NCBI GenBank assembly: GCA_023015825.1
Contig: JALKAW010000002.1
Span: forward strand, 186,001-250,000
DNA length: 64,000 nt
Direction: 5' to 3'
DNA from: Flavobacteriaceae bacterium S0862
GTDB lineage: Bacteria; Bacteroidota; Bacteroidia; Flavobacteriales; Flavobacteriaceae
Every line of letters begins with the position of its first letter. Positions within the stretch are counted from its first letter, which is position 1. The notes under the pieces are model-generated. The model did no database searches. It was given only the letters and a program-made list of their open reading frames with translations, and was not told the DNA's origin. Shown here piece after piece: positions 1 through 9,404 of the stretch. The position numbers were made by a program, and so were the translations under genes.

Positions 1-1268
1 TTTGGGGTTATGTTATCTTCTTTGTGATTCTATTAACCATTTTTCAAGCTATTTACGATTGGGCGACTGTACCAATGGATTTTATAGATAGCTCCTTTGC
101 ATCTTTAGCAGACTGGATAAAAGTGACCTTTTCTGGAGGTGGAAAATTAACCAATTTAATCGCTGAAGGTGTTGTAGCTGGAATTGGTGGCATTGTCATT
201 TTTATTCCACAAATAGCCTTTTTGTTCCTGTTTATTGCCGTATTGGAAGAAAGTGGATACATGAGTCGTGTAGTGTTTTTAATGGACAGGATTATGCGTC
301 GTTTTGGTCTAAGTGGTAAAAGTATAGTGCCATTAATTTCTGGTACTGCTTGTGCGATTCCAGCTATCATGGCAACCAGAAACATTGAGAACTGGAAAGA
401 ACGATTAATCACTATTCTAGTAACCCCTTTTACAACGTGTTCAGCACGACTACCTGTATATTTAATTATTATAGCTTTGGTTATACCTGAAGGGCGATTT
501 CTTGGGCTAAGTTACCAAGCATTAACACTAATGTTACTCTATTTAATAGGCTTTGGAATGGCAGTTTTTTCGGCATATATTTTAGATAAAATTCTAAAAA
601 CCAATCGAAAAACATTTTTCGTCATTGAGATGCCAAGTTATAAAGTCCCTCTGCTTAAAAATGTAATATTAACAGTTATAGAAAAAACAAAAACATTTGT
701 GTTTGAAGCTGGTAGAATAATTTTAGCTATCTCTATTGTGCTTTGGATTTTAGCATCGTATGGCCCTGGGAAAGAATTTAATAATGCCGAAACTATTGTT
801 GAACAAACTTACCCAGAATTGCAAGGTGAACAACTGGAAAACAAAGTTGCTTCTTATAAATTAGAGCATTCATTTATTGGTATTGTTGGTAAAACCATTG
901 AGCCAGCAATTCGCCCGTTGGGCTATGATTGGAAAATTGGGATTGGGCTTGTAACATCGTTTGCTGCTCGTGAAGTTTTTGTAGGAACATTGGCAACTAT
1001 TTATAGCGTTGGAAGCGCTTTAGATGATGACGATAAAACCATAAAAAATAGAATGGCCAACGAGGTTCATGATAATGGTAAAAAAGTATTCACATTGGCT
1101 TCTGGTATTTCCCTCTTACTTTTTTATGCCTTCGCAATGCAGTGTATGAGTACTTTGGCAATTGTAAAGCGCGAAACTAATAGTTGGAAGTGGCCAATGA
1201 TTCAATTGTTTGGAATGTCATTAATAGCTTATATTGTCGCACTTATAGCTTTTCAAATTTTAAAGTAA
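1..1268 (+). CDS. feoB: Ferrous iron transport protein B, C-terminal membrane part (5'-partial)
   Basis: This is the C-terminal part of FeoB, the GTP-dependent inner-membrane importer of ferrous iron. The frame is open to the window edge, so the G domain and the real start lie to the left; the GTG at 24 is not the start. Visible are the two Gate-type blocks and the core motifs GTACAIPAIMATR and CSARLPVY near residues 115-150, typical of canonical FeoB, with many hydrophobic helices. Its stop overlaps the start of a small Cys-rich partner gene. A second, split FeoB with different core motifs lies 3 kb to the right, so the genome carries two FeoB subtypes. Confidence 0.93.
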   Translation, partial: WGYVIFFVILLTIFQAIYDWATVPMDFIDSSFASLADWIKVTFSGGGKLTNLIAEGVVAGIGGIVIFIPQIAFLFLFIAVLEESGYMSRVVFLMDRIMRRFGLSGKSIVPLISGTACAIPAIMATRNIENWKERLITILVTPFTTCSARLPVYLIIIALVIPEGRFLGLSYQALTLMLLYLIGFGMAVFSAYILDKILKTNRKTFFVIEMPSYKVPLLKNVILTVIEKTKTFVFEAGRIILAISIVLWILASYGPGKEFNNAETIVEQTYPELQGEQLENKVASYKLEHSFIGIVGKTIEPAIRPLGYDWKIGIGLVTSFAAREVFVGTLATIYSVGSALDDDDKTIKNRMANEVHDNGKKVFTLASGISLLLFYAFAMQCMSTLAIVKRETNSWKWPMIQLFGMSLIAYIVALIAFQILK

Positions 1269-1402
1269 TGAGTGAGGTCTTTCAAAATATCATTATTACA
1301 GTAATTGGATTGATTGCTATTGCATTTTTGATAAGAAAATATGTTTGGTCACCTAAAAAAAAGAGTTCCAAATCATGTGGCAGCGATGGTTGTGGTTGCT
1401 AA
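1268..1402 (+). CDS. FeoB-associated Cys-rich membrane protein
   Basis: This is a 44-residue protein whose ATG shares its A with the feoB stop codon (TAATG), so translation is probably coupled. An in-frame ATG at 1184 lies inside feoB and is not the start. It has one N-terminal transmembrane helix (about residues 5-24), a short basic stretch, and a C-terminal cluster of three Cys in SKSCGSDGCGC. This matches the FeoB-associated Cys-rich family, thought to assist FeoB on the membrane, possibly by binding the metal; the mechanism is inference. The gene converges on the S9 peptidase gene 9 bp away. Confidence 0.85.
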   Translation: MSEVFQNIIITVIGLIAIAFLIRKYVWSPKKKSSKSCGSDGCGC

Positions 1403-1411
1403 AGAATTAAC

Positions 1412-3439
1412 TTATTTATATTTTCTAAACCAAGCTAAAGTATGAGCTACCTTACTAATAAGATTACTTGGTTTACTTGCAATACCATGAGAAGCTCCAG
1501 GAATCTCAACCAAAACAGTTTCAATTTTTCGCAGTTTAAGTGCGTGGTAAAGTTGTTTCGCTTCACTTGGAGGTGTGCGTAAATCGTCCATACCAACCAT
1601 CACCATTGTTGGCGTTTCTATATTACCAACTAATGAGATAGGTGAGAATTTCCAATAAGTTTCAAAATTTTCCCAAGGTTGTCCAGGATAACGTGAATTG
1701 GCATAACCATAATAATTATCGGCTACCAAAGTTTTACTTATCCAATTCATTACTGGTTTTGCAACAACAGCAGCTTTAAATCTATTGTTTTTTCCAATCA
1801 TCCAAGCAGTCATAATACCTCCTGCACTACCTCCAGTAACATATAGTTTATTATTGTCAACAACACCTTTTTCAACTAAATAATCCACTCCATCCATAAC
1901 ATCGTTATAGTCGTCACCTGGATAATTGTTATATAATAAGTTGCCAAATTCTTCTCCATAACTTGTACTTCCTCTCGGGTTGGGGTAAAACACAACATAA
2001 CCTTCTGCAGCATATAATTGAATTTCAGCTGTAAAACGATCACCATAATTTAAAATAGGTCCACCATGATTTTCAACCAACAATGAATATTTTTTTGAAG
2101 AATCGTAAAATGGCGGCTTCATAATCCACCCTTGCACATCTCTTCCGTCAACCGACGATTTATACCAAACTTCTTCAACCTTACCTAATTCTCTTTGGTC
2201 TAAAACATCAGCATTTAAATCTGTAATTAGTTTAGGAGTTTTTTGCTTTGGATTCATCACAGCTAATTCAGCAGGGTATTCTGGTCTTGATTTGGTATAT
2301 ACAATAACACCATTATTAGATATGCTATATGAGCCTGACGCATAAGGTCTACCTAAAGTTGTTCCGCCCATATCATCTGCCAACTTCGTTATTTTACCAT
2401 TCAAAGTAATATGTGCAATTTTAGAATTTCCTTTGTCATCATAGGTGAAATACAATCCTTTCCCAGAAGTATCCCAACTAATATTTGAAATACTTCTATC
2501 TAGTTTTCCTGAAATTAGTTTTCTGCTACTTCCATCAGTATTCATAACATGCAACTGACTTAACTGATAGGTTTGTACCTTATCTTTATAGCTTATAAAA
2601 GCCACTTTACTACCATCTGGAGATACTTGCGCTGAATGATCAGGACCTTGTTGAGTTGTTAATTGTGTGATTTTCTTAGTTTCAATATTAACTTTATATA
2701 CCTCACTGTTCCTAAAATCGTATTCCCAATCTTTATGTCTATTAGAAGAAAAATAAATGTCTTTCCCATTAGGAGAAAACGACAAAGCCCCTCCATGATT
2801 ATAGCTCTCGCTTGTTAATTGTCTAGGTGTTCCTCCTTCTGCTGGAATAATAAACACATGATTAAATCCAGGAGTTATATAGCCTCTTCCATCTGCTTCA
2901 TGTTTTAGCCTATCTGTAATTCTAGCAGGTTTTGCCCATTGCGCTCCATTTGGTTTTTTGGGCATTTTTATTAGTACAGGAGACTTATCAGCAACATTCA
3001 TAGTAAATGCTAAAGACTTTCCATCTGGAGACCATGTCAATGATCCAGGAGATTTTTCTAATTGTGAAAGTTTAGCTATTTGTCCAGTAGCAACCCAATA
3101 CATATATATTTCGGCGCCTTCATCTGTACCACTTACAAAAGCAATACGATCACCAGTTGGAGACCATCTAGATTGTGATTCTCCTACTTCTCTGGAGGTT
3201 AATTTTCTATGAGAATCTCCATTACTGCTAATAATCCAAAGATTACCCTTAGACCTATCGTTCATAATATCATAACCTCTTCTATTATAAACTATTTGAG
3301 ATCCATCTGGTGATATTTGTGGGTCAGCTGCATACTCTAACTCAAAAACATCTAAAGGTTGAAATGATAATTTCTGCTGTTGTGAAAAAGATAATTGCGC
3401 AGTAACTACTGCAAAAATTAGAAGAACAATACGACTCAT
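1412..3439 (-). CDS. S9 family prolyl oligopeptidase-type serine peptidase
   Basis: This is a 675-residue secreted or periplasmic peptidase. A signal peptide covers about residues 1-19 (ending SFSQ). Residues about 30-400 form a beta-propeller of WD40-like repeats carrying SPDG/SPTG/SPNG motifs (about residues 43, 92, 137, 222, 272), and the C-terminal alpha/beta hydrolase spans about 420-675. The catalytic triad reads as Ser538 in GGSAGG, Asp619 in GMDDLRTP and His651 in GASHG. The family (acylaminoacyl-peptidase / DPP-like) cleaves short peptides behind Pro or blocked N-termini; the exact substrate cannot be read. It stands alone, with 106 bp upstream and no clear consensus promoter. Confidence 0.9.
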   Translation of the reverse strand: MSRIVLLIFAVVTAQLSFSQQQKLSFQPLDVFELEYAADPQISPDGSQIVYNRRGYDIMNDRSKGNLWIISSNGDSHRKLTSREVGESQSRWSPTGDRIAFVSGTDEGAEIYMYWVATGQIAKLSQLEKSPGSLTWSPDGKSLAFTMNVADKSPVLIKMPKKPNGAQWAKPARITDRLKHEADGRGYITPGFNHVFIIPAEGGTPRQLTSESYNHGGALSFSPNGKDIYFSSNRHKDWEYDFRNSEVYKVNIETKKITQLTTQQGPDHSAQVSPDGSKVAFISYKDKVQTYQLSQLHVMNTDGSSRKLISGKLDRSISNISWDTSGKGLYFTYDDKGNSKIAHITLNGKITKLADDMGGTTLGRPYASGSYSISNNGVIVYTKSRPEYPAELAVMNPKQKTPKLITDLNADVLDQRELGKVEEVWYKSSVDGRDVQGWIMKPPFYDSSKKYSLLVENHGGPILNYGDRFTAEIQLYAAEGYVVFYPNPRGSTSYGEEFGNLLYNNYPGDDYNDVMDGVDYLVEKGVVDNNKLYVTGGSAGGIMTAWMIGKNNRFKAAVVAKPVMNWISKTLVADNYYGYANSRYPGQPWENFETYWKFSPISLVGNIETPTMVMVGMDDLRTPPSEAKQLYHALKLRKIETVLVEIPGASHGIASKPSNLISKVAHTLAWFRKYK

Positions 3440-3545
3440 TGTGTTGGATTTTGTTTAAAGCAGAAAGTTACTAAATAATTTTTCCTGATTCAAACTTTCA
3501 ACACAAAAGAGAAAGGCCAATAAGTTTACAGTAATACAATTGTGA

Positions 3546-4313
3546 TTAATAATTGTTAACTGCTTTGCTTATGTTTAAGCTATAGCCTAAAGACACATAA
3601 TTCATTTTGTGGTTTATTCCTGCGCCAAACGAAACATCTAGCTGGCTATTTTCTTTTAACAAATAGGTAAATCCTGTATTAAAATTGGCCAAGTGATTTT
3701 CAAATTCTACAATTTCTCCATAAGGTTCTATGTAAAAACTAATTTTATCAGAGATTCCAAAACCAAATGCTAAAGAATATGTAAAGTTCCCATTTCCTGA
3801 GCCAAAATAATCATACCCAATATTGTAGCCCAATCCAATGGTATCACTTAATTCATGTGAAACTGCTAATTTATTAATCACTCCAAATTTATTCAAAGAC
3901 AATTCATCTTTTGCGGATGGTACAATAGCATGCGATAAAAATGCAATTTCTGTATTAAATTCTTCCTTTTTAAATAATTGAATTTTTGTTCCAATTTGTA
4001 AATCAGAAATACCATTAATGGTCATATTTGACATTTTATTTTTTACACTTGCAAACTCCGTTAGTAATCTAAGCTCTATTCCATTAGTAATTCCATAACG
4101 CCACAATACCGATGGTATTTGAAATACTCCTTCTGAAAAAAAGTCATCTTTGGCTGAACCAAACAAAATTCCTGATTCTATTTGAAGACTGCCTTTTAGT
4201 AAGGTTGAAGAACTTTCTGTTTGGTCTGGTCTATCGGTTATTATTGTTTGTGCAAAAGTACTAGTGGTCAATATTGAAAACACAAGTATTCTTACTCCTT
4301 TTTTTAGTGTCAT
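3546..4313 (-). CDS. Outer-membrane transporter-like beta-barrel protein
   Basis: This 255-residue protein has a signal peptide (cleavage near the TFAQ at residues 19-22) followed by the motif TDRPDQTESS and alternating beta strands to the C-terminus, the pattern of the small outer-membrane barrel family related to the MetA phenol-degradation channel (PF13557 type). The start lies 27 bp after the split-FeoB membrane gene on the same strand, so it is probably the last gene of that metal-uptake operon. I infer, but cannot show, that it is the outer-membrane step for the same metal. The family is often just called transporter. Confidence 0.7.
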   Translation of the reverse strand: MTLKKGVRILVFSILTTSTFAQTIITDRPDQTESSSTLLKGSLQIESGILFGSAKDDFFSEGVFQIPSVLWRYGITNGIELRLLTEFASVKNKMSNMTINGISDLQIGTKIQLFKKEEFNTEIAFLSHAIVPSAKDELSLNKFGVINKLAVSHELSDTIGLGYNIGYDYFGSGNGNFTYSLAFGFGISDKISFYIEPYGEIVEFENHLANFNTGFTYLLKENSQLDVSFGAGINHKMNYVSLGYSLNISKAVNNY

Positions 4314-4340
4314 TTATATTATATTAAAATTGAAAAATGA

Positions 4341-5756
4341 TTAAAAAAGTCTCCAGATTTGAGCGACCAAAAACGTGACAATAAAACCTAAAATCACTGG
4401 TAAGACAGAAGCTACAACTGTCCATTTGGTACTTTTGGTTTCTTTGTAAATGGTATAAATTGTTGTACTACATGGGTTATGAAGCAAGCTAAACAGCATT
4501 AAATTAATAGCTGTTAATAATGTCCAGCCTCCTGCTTTTAAAATATCTGCTGTTGCATCCATAGAGTCGAGTTCAAACATTACACCTGCACCTTCGCCTC
4601 CAGAAATTCCAGTAGCCATAACTGTTAACATTAGAATAGTTGGAATAACGATTTCATTAGCTGGAATTGCCACGATATAGGCCAATAAAATAACCCCATT
4701 TAATCCTAACAACCATCCAAAACCATCAAACGAATCAATTAACCATACAGCAATACTTACATCGCCAATAAAAATGTTTGATATAAGCCAAATAACTGCA
4801 CCTGCTGGAGCTGCAAAAACAATAGCTCTCCACAATACGATTAAAGTTCTATCAATTAATGATGTATAAAGTGTTTTCCAAAAACGAGGTGGTCTGTATG
4901 GAGGTAATTCTAAATTAAAGGTAGAAACTTCACCTTTTAAAACAGTTTTTGATAATGCCCAAGATGTTAAAAACATGAAAGCCATTCCTAAAACTGCTAT
5001 TCCAATTACTGATAGCAAAGCTGCCACACTTGAAAATGACGAAGGTACTACTGCTCCAATAAAAATTGTTGCAATTAATATTTGTGTTGGCCAACGTCCA
5101 TTACAAAGCGAAAAATTATTGGTAATTATTGCTATAAGTCGTTCTCTAGGACTATCAATAATTCTTGTAGCTACAACACCTGCAGCATTGCAGCCAAAAC
5201 CCATACTCATAGTCAATGCTTGTTTTCCATGAGCTCCAGATTTCTTAAATAAATTATCTAAATTGAATGCCACTCGCGGTAAATAACCAAAATCTTCGAG
5301 TAGAGTGAACAAAGGAAAGAAAATTGCCATTGGTGGTAACATCACTGCAATTACCCAAGCTACTGCTAAATATACACCATCAATTAAAAATCCATCGAGC
5401 CACCAAGGCATTCCAATACTTGATGCGCCACTTTTTAATGCTGGATGAATAGTATCTAACAACAAATTAGCCAACATCGATGAAGGGTAATTGGCTCCAA
5501 TAATTGTTAGCCATAAAACAACTCCCAAAATGAGAAACATAATTGGAAATCCAAACGTCTTACTTGTAACAATCTTATCGATTTTTGAATCTAATCGAAA
5601 TCTTTTTTCCCCTTTTTCAGTATGGACACTATCTTTAACAATATTTGCAGCATCAGCATAAATACCTTCAGTTAAATTATCGTGGAAATCGTCACCTATT
5701 TGCCAACGTAATTCGTTTGATAATTCAATAATATGTTCAATATTCTTTTTAGTCAT
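4341..5756 (-). CDS. feoB: Split FeoB, membrane transport domain
   Basis: This 471-residue protein is the membrane half of a FeoB-type transporter made as a separate polypeptide. A soluble N-terminal stretch (about 1-65) is followed by roughly ten hydrophobic helices. The core motifs are [13 protein letters not shown] and [10 protein letters not shown] near residues 185-225; the canonical FeoB at the left end of the window has SARLPVY in place of NGRWPTQ, so this is a different subtype. The gene starts 2 bp after the stop of the GTPase-domain gene. Iron is the default substrate; another divalent metal such as manganese is possible given the DtxR-type regulator upstream. Confidence 0.88.
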   Translation of the reverse strand: MTKKNIEHIIELSNELRWQIGDDFHDNLTEGIYADAANIVKDSVHTEKGEKRFRLDSKIDKIVTSKTFGFPIMFLILGVVLWLTIIGANYPSSMLANLLLDTIHPALKSGASSIGMPWWLDGFLIDGVYLAVAWVIAVMLPPMAIFFPLFTLLEDFGYLPRVAFNLDNLFKKSGAHGKQALTMSMGFGCNAAGVVATRIIDSPRERLIAIITNNFSLCNGRWPTQILIATIFIGAVVPSSFSSVAALLSVIGIAVLGMAFMFLTSWALSKTVLKGEVSTFNLELPPYRPPRFWKTLYTSLIDRTLIVLWRAIVFAAPAGAVIWLISNIFIGDVSIAVWLIDSFDGFGWLLGLNGVILLAYIVAIPANEIVIPTILMLTVMATGISGGEGAGVMFELDSMDATADILKAGGWTLLTAINLMLFSLLHNPCSTTIYTIYKETKSTKWTVVASVLPVILGFIVTFLVAQIWRLF

Positions 5757-5758
5757 AA

Positions 5759-6526
5759 CTACACTAATTCACCAGTCTTTAGGGCTTCTATTATTTGAGA
5801 ATCACCTTCTAATAATCTAAAAGCAATCCATCTACTATTTGATATTCCTGGAAATTCTTTTTCTATTTCAGCACTTAACTTTTTTACAGCCTTTTCAATA
5901 TTTGATGGTACATTTTTAATGCGATGAGGCTTACAAACAATAGTTCCGTTTGCAACTTCAGAAATAGTTTGAATGAGCTCAGGAATACCTTCATTATATC
6001 TTGCGCTTGTGGCTACTACTGGTATTCCCAAGTCTCTTGCCAATGTTCTTTTCTCTATCACAATATTATTGCGTTTAGCCTCATCCATTAGGTTAAGGCA
6101 TAACACAGCTTTATCAGTTATTTCTAAAATTTGAAGTACTAAATTCAAATTGCGTTCTAGTCTGTTTGCATCTGCGACAATTACAGTAACATCTGGTCTT
6201 CCAAAGAGTAAAAAATCTCTTGCAACTTCTTCGTCAGTTGATGTAGATAAAAGCGAATAAGTTCCTGGTAAATCCACCAGTTTATATTTCTGCTCATTGT
6301 ACTGAAAACCACCTTCTGCTCTTGTTACGGTTTTTCCTGGCCAATTTCCTGTATGTTGGCGCAATCCAGTTAATGCATTAAAAACAGTACTTTTCCCTGT
6401 ATTTGGGTTTCCAGCTAAAGCGACAACAAAGTCAAAATTATCAGTCTTAATACCAAGCTTTTTCAATCCATCAGCATTAAAATGACCACAAGTTTCGCAA
6501 GCACTTTTTACAACTTTAGTATCCAT
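5759..6526 (-). CDS. feoB: Split FeoB, GTPase domain protein
   Basis: This 255-residue soluble protein is the FeoB G domain as a separate gene. I chose the ATG at 6526, one base after the preceding stop; a longer frame to 6577 would run back into the preceding gene. Motifs: G1 GNPNTGKST (39-47), switch-I region with TGNWPGKTV (59-67), G3 DLPG (85-88), G4 NLMD (145-148) and G5-like TSARYNEG (about 172-179), then a helical GDI-like tail. A Cys pair, CETCGH (10-15), precedes the G domain and might bind metal. It should act together with the membrane subunit encoded 2 bp downstream. Confidence 0.9.
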   Translation of the reverse strand: MDTKVVKSACETCGHFNADGLKKLGIKTDNFDFVVALAGNPNTGKSTVFNALTGLRQHTGNWPGKTVTRAEGGFQYNEQKYKLVDLPGTYSLLSTSTDEEVARDFLLFGRPDVTVIVADANRLERNLNLVLQILEITDKAVLCLNLMDEAKRNNIVIEKRTLARDLGIPVVATSARYNEGIPELIQTISEVANGTIVCKPHRIKNVPSNIEKAVKKLSAEIEKEFPGISNSRWIAFRLLEGDSQIIEALKTGELV

Positions 6527-6527
6527 G

Positions 6528-7550
6528 TTATAATTTTTTAATAAGAATTTTTGAAGCTTGGTCTTTCCGCAATGCAATTGATGTTCCTTTTACCAAATAA
6601 GCGTGAGGCTCACCTAAAGGATTTAATAAGTCTATTTTTATTTTTGATCCTTTTACAAATCCCAAATCCAATAAACGTCGTCGACTTTCGCCTCTACTTT
6701 CTCTCGATATTCCAATTATTTCTGCTTCTTCATCTTCTTGTAATCCAGATAATCGCGCAATATTATCCTCTATAACAACTTCCTTTTCTATTGGCAAAAC
6801 TGTAAGATTTGAAGCCACTATTGGTGCCAACACAAACTCCTCACCTTCCGATTGAAATACGATACGTGTATTATTATTTTCAACCACTTTAAGCAAAGAC
6901 CCAATATGAATATTCTCTGCAAGTATTTGTTTATAAATTACTTCTGGCTCATCTTCAATATGTGTGATTCTAGCAATAGAATTTATAGGCAATAATGGTA
7001 ATTCCACACCTTCTATTTTAGCAATTTTTCCAGTTTTTGTTGGAATTGGATCTCCATGAGGGTCGAACTTTGGATTTCCTAGCTGAGAGGCTAATTTGTT
7101 AGTTTCGTCATGGCTTAGCTTATGTTCCATACGCTCTGCTCTATCATGCCACTCATTTTTATGAAACCCTGTTCTATCTGCTAAATAACGTTCCCAAAGT
7201 CGATGAACTCTAATAATTTTTAAAGCATATTCATGACCTTCTTCAGTAAGTTTTAGTGCATCCTTATCAAAATAGACTAAGTTATTGATAGACATTTTTT
7301 TTATGGCCTCAACGATGCTTTTATTCTTAAAATTTAAAGATTGAACCAGTGTTTTGGTGTCTACTTTATTTCCTGAATTTTCAAAATGGTAAAGCTGTTT
7401 GAGAATGTCCTCTATAATTACTTTTTCGTTGCTTTTATAGTTTTTTTGAAACAGCCAAAACCATCCTTTTGTTGGTCTGAATAGTAAATACGACATGATG
7501 GCAATTCCAAAAAATATGATAAGTGCTGTTATTGGGCTATAATTACTCAT
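6528..7550 (-). CDS. Membrane-anchored DtxR-like protein with two FeoA-like domains
   Basis: This 340-residue protein has an unusual order: one N-terminal transmembrane helix (about 7-25), a DtxR-type winged helix and dimerisation region (about 40-170), a first FeoA/SH3-like domain (about 185-255), and a second complete FeoA domain (about 265-340, with [11 protein letters not shown]). The metal-ligand pattern of the DtxR/MntR family is kept: His116 and Glu120 in HRLWE, and Glu139, Glu142, His143 in AERMEH, followed by DPHGDPIP. It lies 1 bp from both neighbours, between the soluble DtxR regulator and the split FeoB. It could supply the FeoA function to the split FeoB, sense cytosolic metal at the membrane, or both; which is unknown. 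Confidence 0.85.
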   Translation of the reverse strand: MSNYSPITALIIFFGIAIMSYLLFRPTKGWFWLFQKNYKSNEKVIIEDILKQLYHFENSGNKVDTKTLVQSLNFKNKSIVEAIKKMSINNLVYFDKDALKLTEEGHEYALKIIRVHRLWERYLADRTGFHKNEWHDRAERMEHKLSHDETNKLASQLGNPKFDPHGDPIPTKTGKIAKIEGVELPLLPINSIARITHIEDEPEVIYKQILAENIHIGSLLKVVENNNTRIVFQSEGEEFVLAPIVASNLTVLPIEKEVVIEDNIARLSGLQEDEEAEIIGISRESRGESRRRLLDLGFVKGSKIKIDLLNPLGEPHAYLVKGTSIALRKDQASKILIKKL

Positions 7551-7551
7551 G

Positions 7552-8205
7552 CTAAATACTTAAATACAAGTTTTCGGCAACCTCCCTAGAAATTGTCATT
7601 GTTCTTGACTTAGTCTCAATGGTAAAGGAATCGTCAAAAGGTTCAAAATCGATTACTTTAATTGTATCACCTAAAGCCAATTCATTTTTGTTTAAATATT
7701 TTAAAAATGCCTTAGAAGAATCTTTAACACTTGATAAAACTCCCTGGCTACCTGTTTCAATATCTAAAATACTTTTGCTTTTTATTTTGGTGTAATTTCC
7801 ATTTTTATCAGGTATTGGGTCACCATGAGGGTCGTGAGTTGGGTTTTCTAGAAAATCGTCTAGTTTATCAATGAGCTTTTCTGATTTAATATGCTCTAAT
7901 TGTTCGGCAATATCATGAACTTCATGCCAAGAAAAATTGAGCTTATTTACTAAAAACGTTTCCCAAAGACGATGTTTTCTAATCACTGATCTTGCAGTCA
8001 AACGTCCTGTCTCTGTTAAACTTACGCCTTGATATTTTATATAGTTAGCCAACTCCTTTTCGGCTAGTTTTTTAATCATATCTGTTACCGACGATGCTTT
8101 GGCATCTATTTGCTCAGCAATAGCATTGGTACTCACTGCGTCATCTCCTTGGTTTCCCAAATGGTAGATGGCTTTTAAATAATTTTCTTCCGATAATGTA
8201 ACCAA
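7552..8205 (-). CDS. DtxR/MntR family metal-dependent transcriptional regulator
   Basis: This 217-residue protein has a winged helix (about 1-65), a dimerisation/metal domain (about 66-135, His78, Glu82, Glu101, Glu104, His105), the motif DPHGDPIP (125-132), and a C-terminal FeoA/SH3-like domain (about 150-217). The N-terminal ligand position of MntR (Asp) or DtxR (Met) is Asn8 here, so metal specificity cannot be read. It is the first gene of the operon with the membrane DtxR-FeoA protein and the split FeoB, and probably controls it. A pair of identical direct repeats 40-80 bp upstream of its ATG is the likely binding site. Confidence 0.9.
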   Translation of the reverse strand: MVTLSEENYLKAIYHLGNQGDDAVSTNAIAEQIDAKASSVTDMIKKLAEKELANYIKYQGVSLTETGRLTARSVIRKHRLWETFLVNKLNFSWHEVHDIAEQLEHIKSEKLIDKLDDFLENPTHDPHGDPIPDKNGNYTKIKSKSILDIETGSQGVLSSVKDSSKAFLKYLNKNELALGDTIKVIDFEPFDDSFTIETKSRTMTISREVAENLYLSI

Positions 8206-8223
8206 ATTACAAATTTTAGATTA

Positions 8224-8231
8224 CAAAGATA
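8224..8231 (-). promoter_or_regulatory. -7 promoter element of the split-FeoB operon
   Basis: On the minus strand this reads TATCTTTG, a full match to the Bacteroidetes -7 consensus TAnnTTTG, 18 bp upstream of the DtxR gene ATG. No TTG occurs at the usual 17-23 bp upstream; that zone is occupied by the direct repeats, as would be expected for a regulated promoter. Confidence 0.6.
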
Positions 8232-8244
8232 GTAATATTTATAT

Positions 8245-8285
8245 AAGGGTAAAAATATTTTTAGACAAGGGTAAAAATATTTTTA
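8245..8285. promoter_or_regulatory. Tandem operator candidate (two 19-bp direct repeats)
   Basis: The 19-mer AAGGGTAAAAATATTTTTA occurs perfectly at 8245-8263 and 8267-8285, a period of 22 bp or about two helical turns. Each copy contains the 14-bp palindrome TAAAAATATTTTTA, the symmetry expected for a dimeric repressor. The pair covers the -33 region of the DtxR-split FeoB operon promoter. I infer that the DtxR-family protein encoded directly downstream binds here. Confidence 0.65.
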
Positions 8286-8403
8286 ATATATAAATGCTAA
8301 TAGACTTCACAAATAACGTTCAATAATGCAGTTGGTCTAAAATAAGTGACTCAGTTGAAAGATTTTATTTTATTAGCGATTATAATGCCCTTAATTTATT
8401 TTT

Positions 8404-8556
8404 ATGGAACTAATTGAATACTTAAACGGAAAAGGCGGAATAATGATTCTTGGCCTATTTGTAATTGCAGCTCTTGCATACAGAAAATATAAAGAAAAGC
8501 GCTATTTTAAATACATAGATAAACGAATACAAGAAAAAAAAGAGAAATCGCGCTAA
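8404..8556 (+). CDS. Small single-helix membrane protein (50 aa)
   Basis: This short gene runs from ATG at 8404 to TAA at 8554-8556. The product starts MELIEYLNGKGG, has one hydrophobic helix (about residues 13-26) and a highly charged Lys/Arg/Glu-rich tail, so the tail is predicted in the cytoplasm by the positive-inside rule. It ends one base before the stop codon of the convergent TerB-DnaJ gene. I do not recognise the family. Support is the clear helix-plus-basic-tail design and the good fit in the gap; no consensus promoter was found. Confidence 0.55.
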   Translation: MELIEYLNGKGGIMILGLFVIAALAYRKYKEKRYFKYIDKRIQEKKEKSR

Positions 8557-8557
8557 A

Positions 8558-9328
8558 TTAAAACCTTCTCTCTTTCTGCAACTGTTCATACGCTTCTTGC
8601 ACTTGCCTAAATTTTTCTTCAGCACCTTTTTGATGCTCTTTGCCTAAGTGAATTAAGCGGTCTGGATGATACTTCTTAGCCATTTTTCTATAGGCTTTTT
8701 TAATCTCATCAACGGTTGCTGATTTATCAATCTCTAGAATTTTATAAGCATTTTCGGTGCTATTAAAAAACATCGCCTTAATACTCTCAAAATCTTTTGA
8801 GCTAATGCCTAAATACCCAGAAATAGTATAAATCTGTCTAATTTCATTTTCAGTAACATGCGTATCAGCCTTGGCTATTCCAAATAAAAAGTGAAGGAGT
8901 TGCAAACGTGATGGATGATCCATCATCTGTCGTATTTGATTACAAACCTGTCGTGTAGAAATACTTTGTTTACTTATGTTTTTAAAGAGTTTAAATGCAT
9001 GATTTGCACGCTCTTTACCATACATGCTTGTAAATTGTTGACGTACAAAATCAAGCTCGCGTTGGTCCTGATGGTCATCAGCTTTTATAACAATGGAGGC
9101 TAATACTAATAAACTTACTTCAAAATCTCCAGGTTGTGTTTGAGGTCTTTGCCTAGGTCTAGTTCTATAAGTTGTTTGGCGTCGTCCAGTTTGTCGTTCG
9201 CCCAATAAAGGACTTCCTCCTTTTGCCATTGCATCCACAATACTTCCTAATGCCAACCCTATTATCGCGCCAATTGGGCCTCCAAACGACCAACCTATTG
9301 ATGCTCCAATCCACTTTGAAAAACTCAT
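8558..9328 (-). CDS. TerB-DnaJ domain membrane protein (DjlA-like)
   Basis: This 256-residue protein has three parts. A Gly-rich hydrophobic N-terminus (about 6-33, glycine-zipper style) probably inserts in the membrane. A TerB-like helical domain spans about 65-185. A C-terminal J domain spans about 193-250 with the HPD motif at 221-223, which stimulates DnaK ATPase. The same TerB plus J arrangement is seen in DjlA-type co-chaperones. The region between anchor and TerB is rich in Arg, Gln and Thr (about 45-66). It is transcribed divergently from the bacilliredoxin gene and ends 1 bp from a small membrane-protein gene. Confidence 0.85.
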   Translation of the reverse strand: MSFSKWIGASIGWSFGGPIGAIIGLALGSIVDAMAKGGSPLLGERQTGRRQTTYRTRPRQRPQTQPGDFEVSLLVLASIVIKADDHQDQRELDFVRQQFTSMYGKERANHAFKLFKNISKQSISTRQVCNQIRQMMDHPSRLQLLHFLFGIAKADTHVTENEIRQIYTISGYLGISSKDFESIKAMFFNSTENAYKILEIDKSATVDEIKKAYRKMAKKYHPDRLIHLGKEHQKGAEEKFRQVQEAYEQLQKERRF

Positions 9329-9353
9329 GTAAGTAATAGATTTTAATTATGAC

Positions 9354-9361
9354 CAAATATA
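9354..9361 (-). promoter_or_regulatory. -7 promoter element of the TerB-DnaJ gene
   Basis: On the minus strand this reads TATATTTG, matching TAnnTTTG, 25 bp upstream of the start codon. No TTG is found at the usual distance upstream, so support is partial. Confidence 0.45.
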
Positions 9362-9404
9362 CTATTTGTTAGTAGATTGCATGAAGAATTTGTTACACAA
9401 TTGG

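Noticed and set aside
4341-6526. Split FeoB as a frameshifted pseudogene
   Set aside because: Each half has a proper start and stop, the gap is 2 bp, both halves are complete domains, and separate FeoB G and membrane proteins are known in other bacteria.
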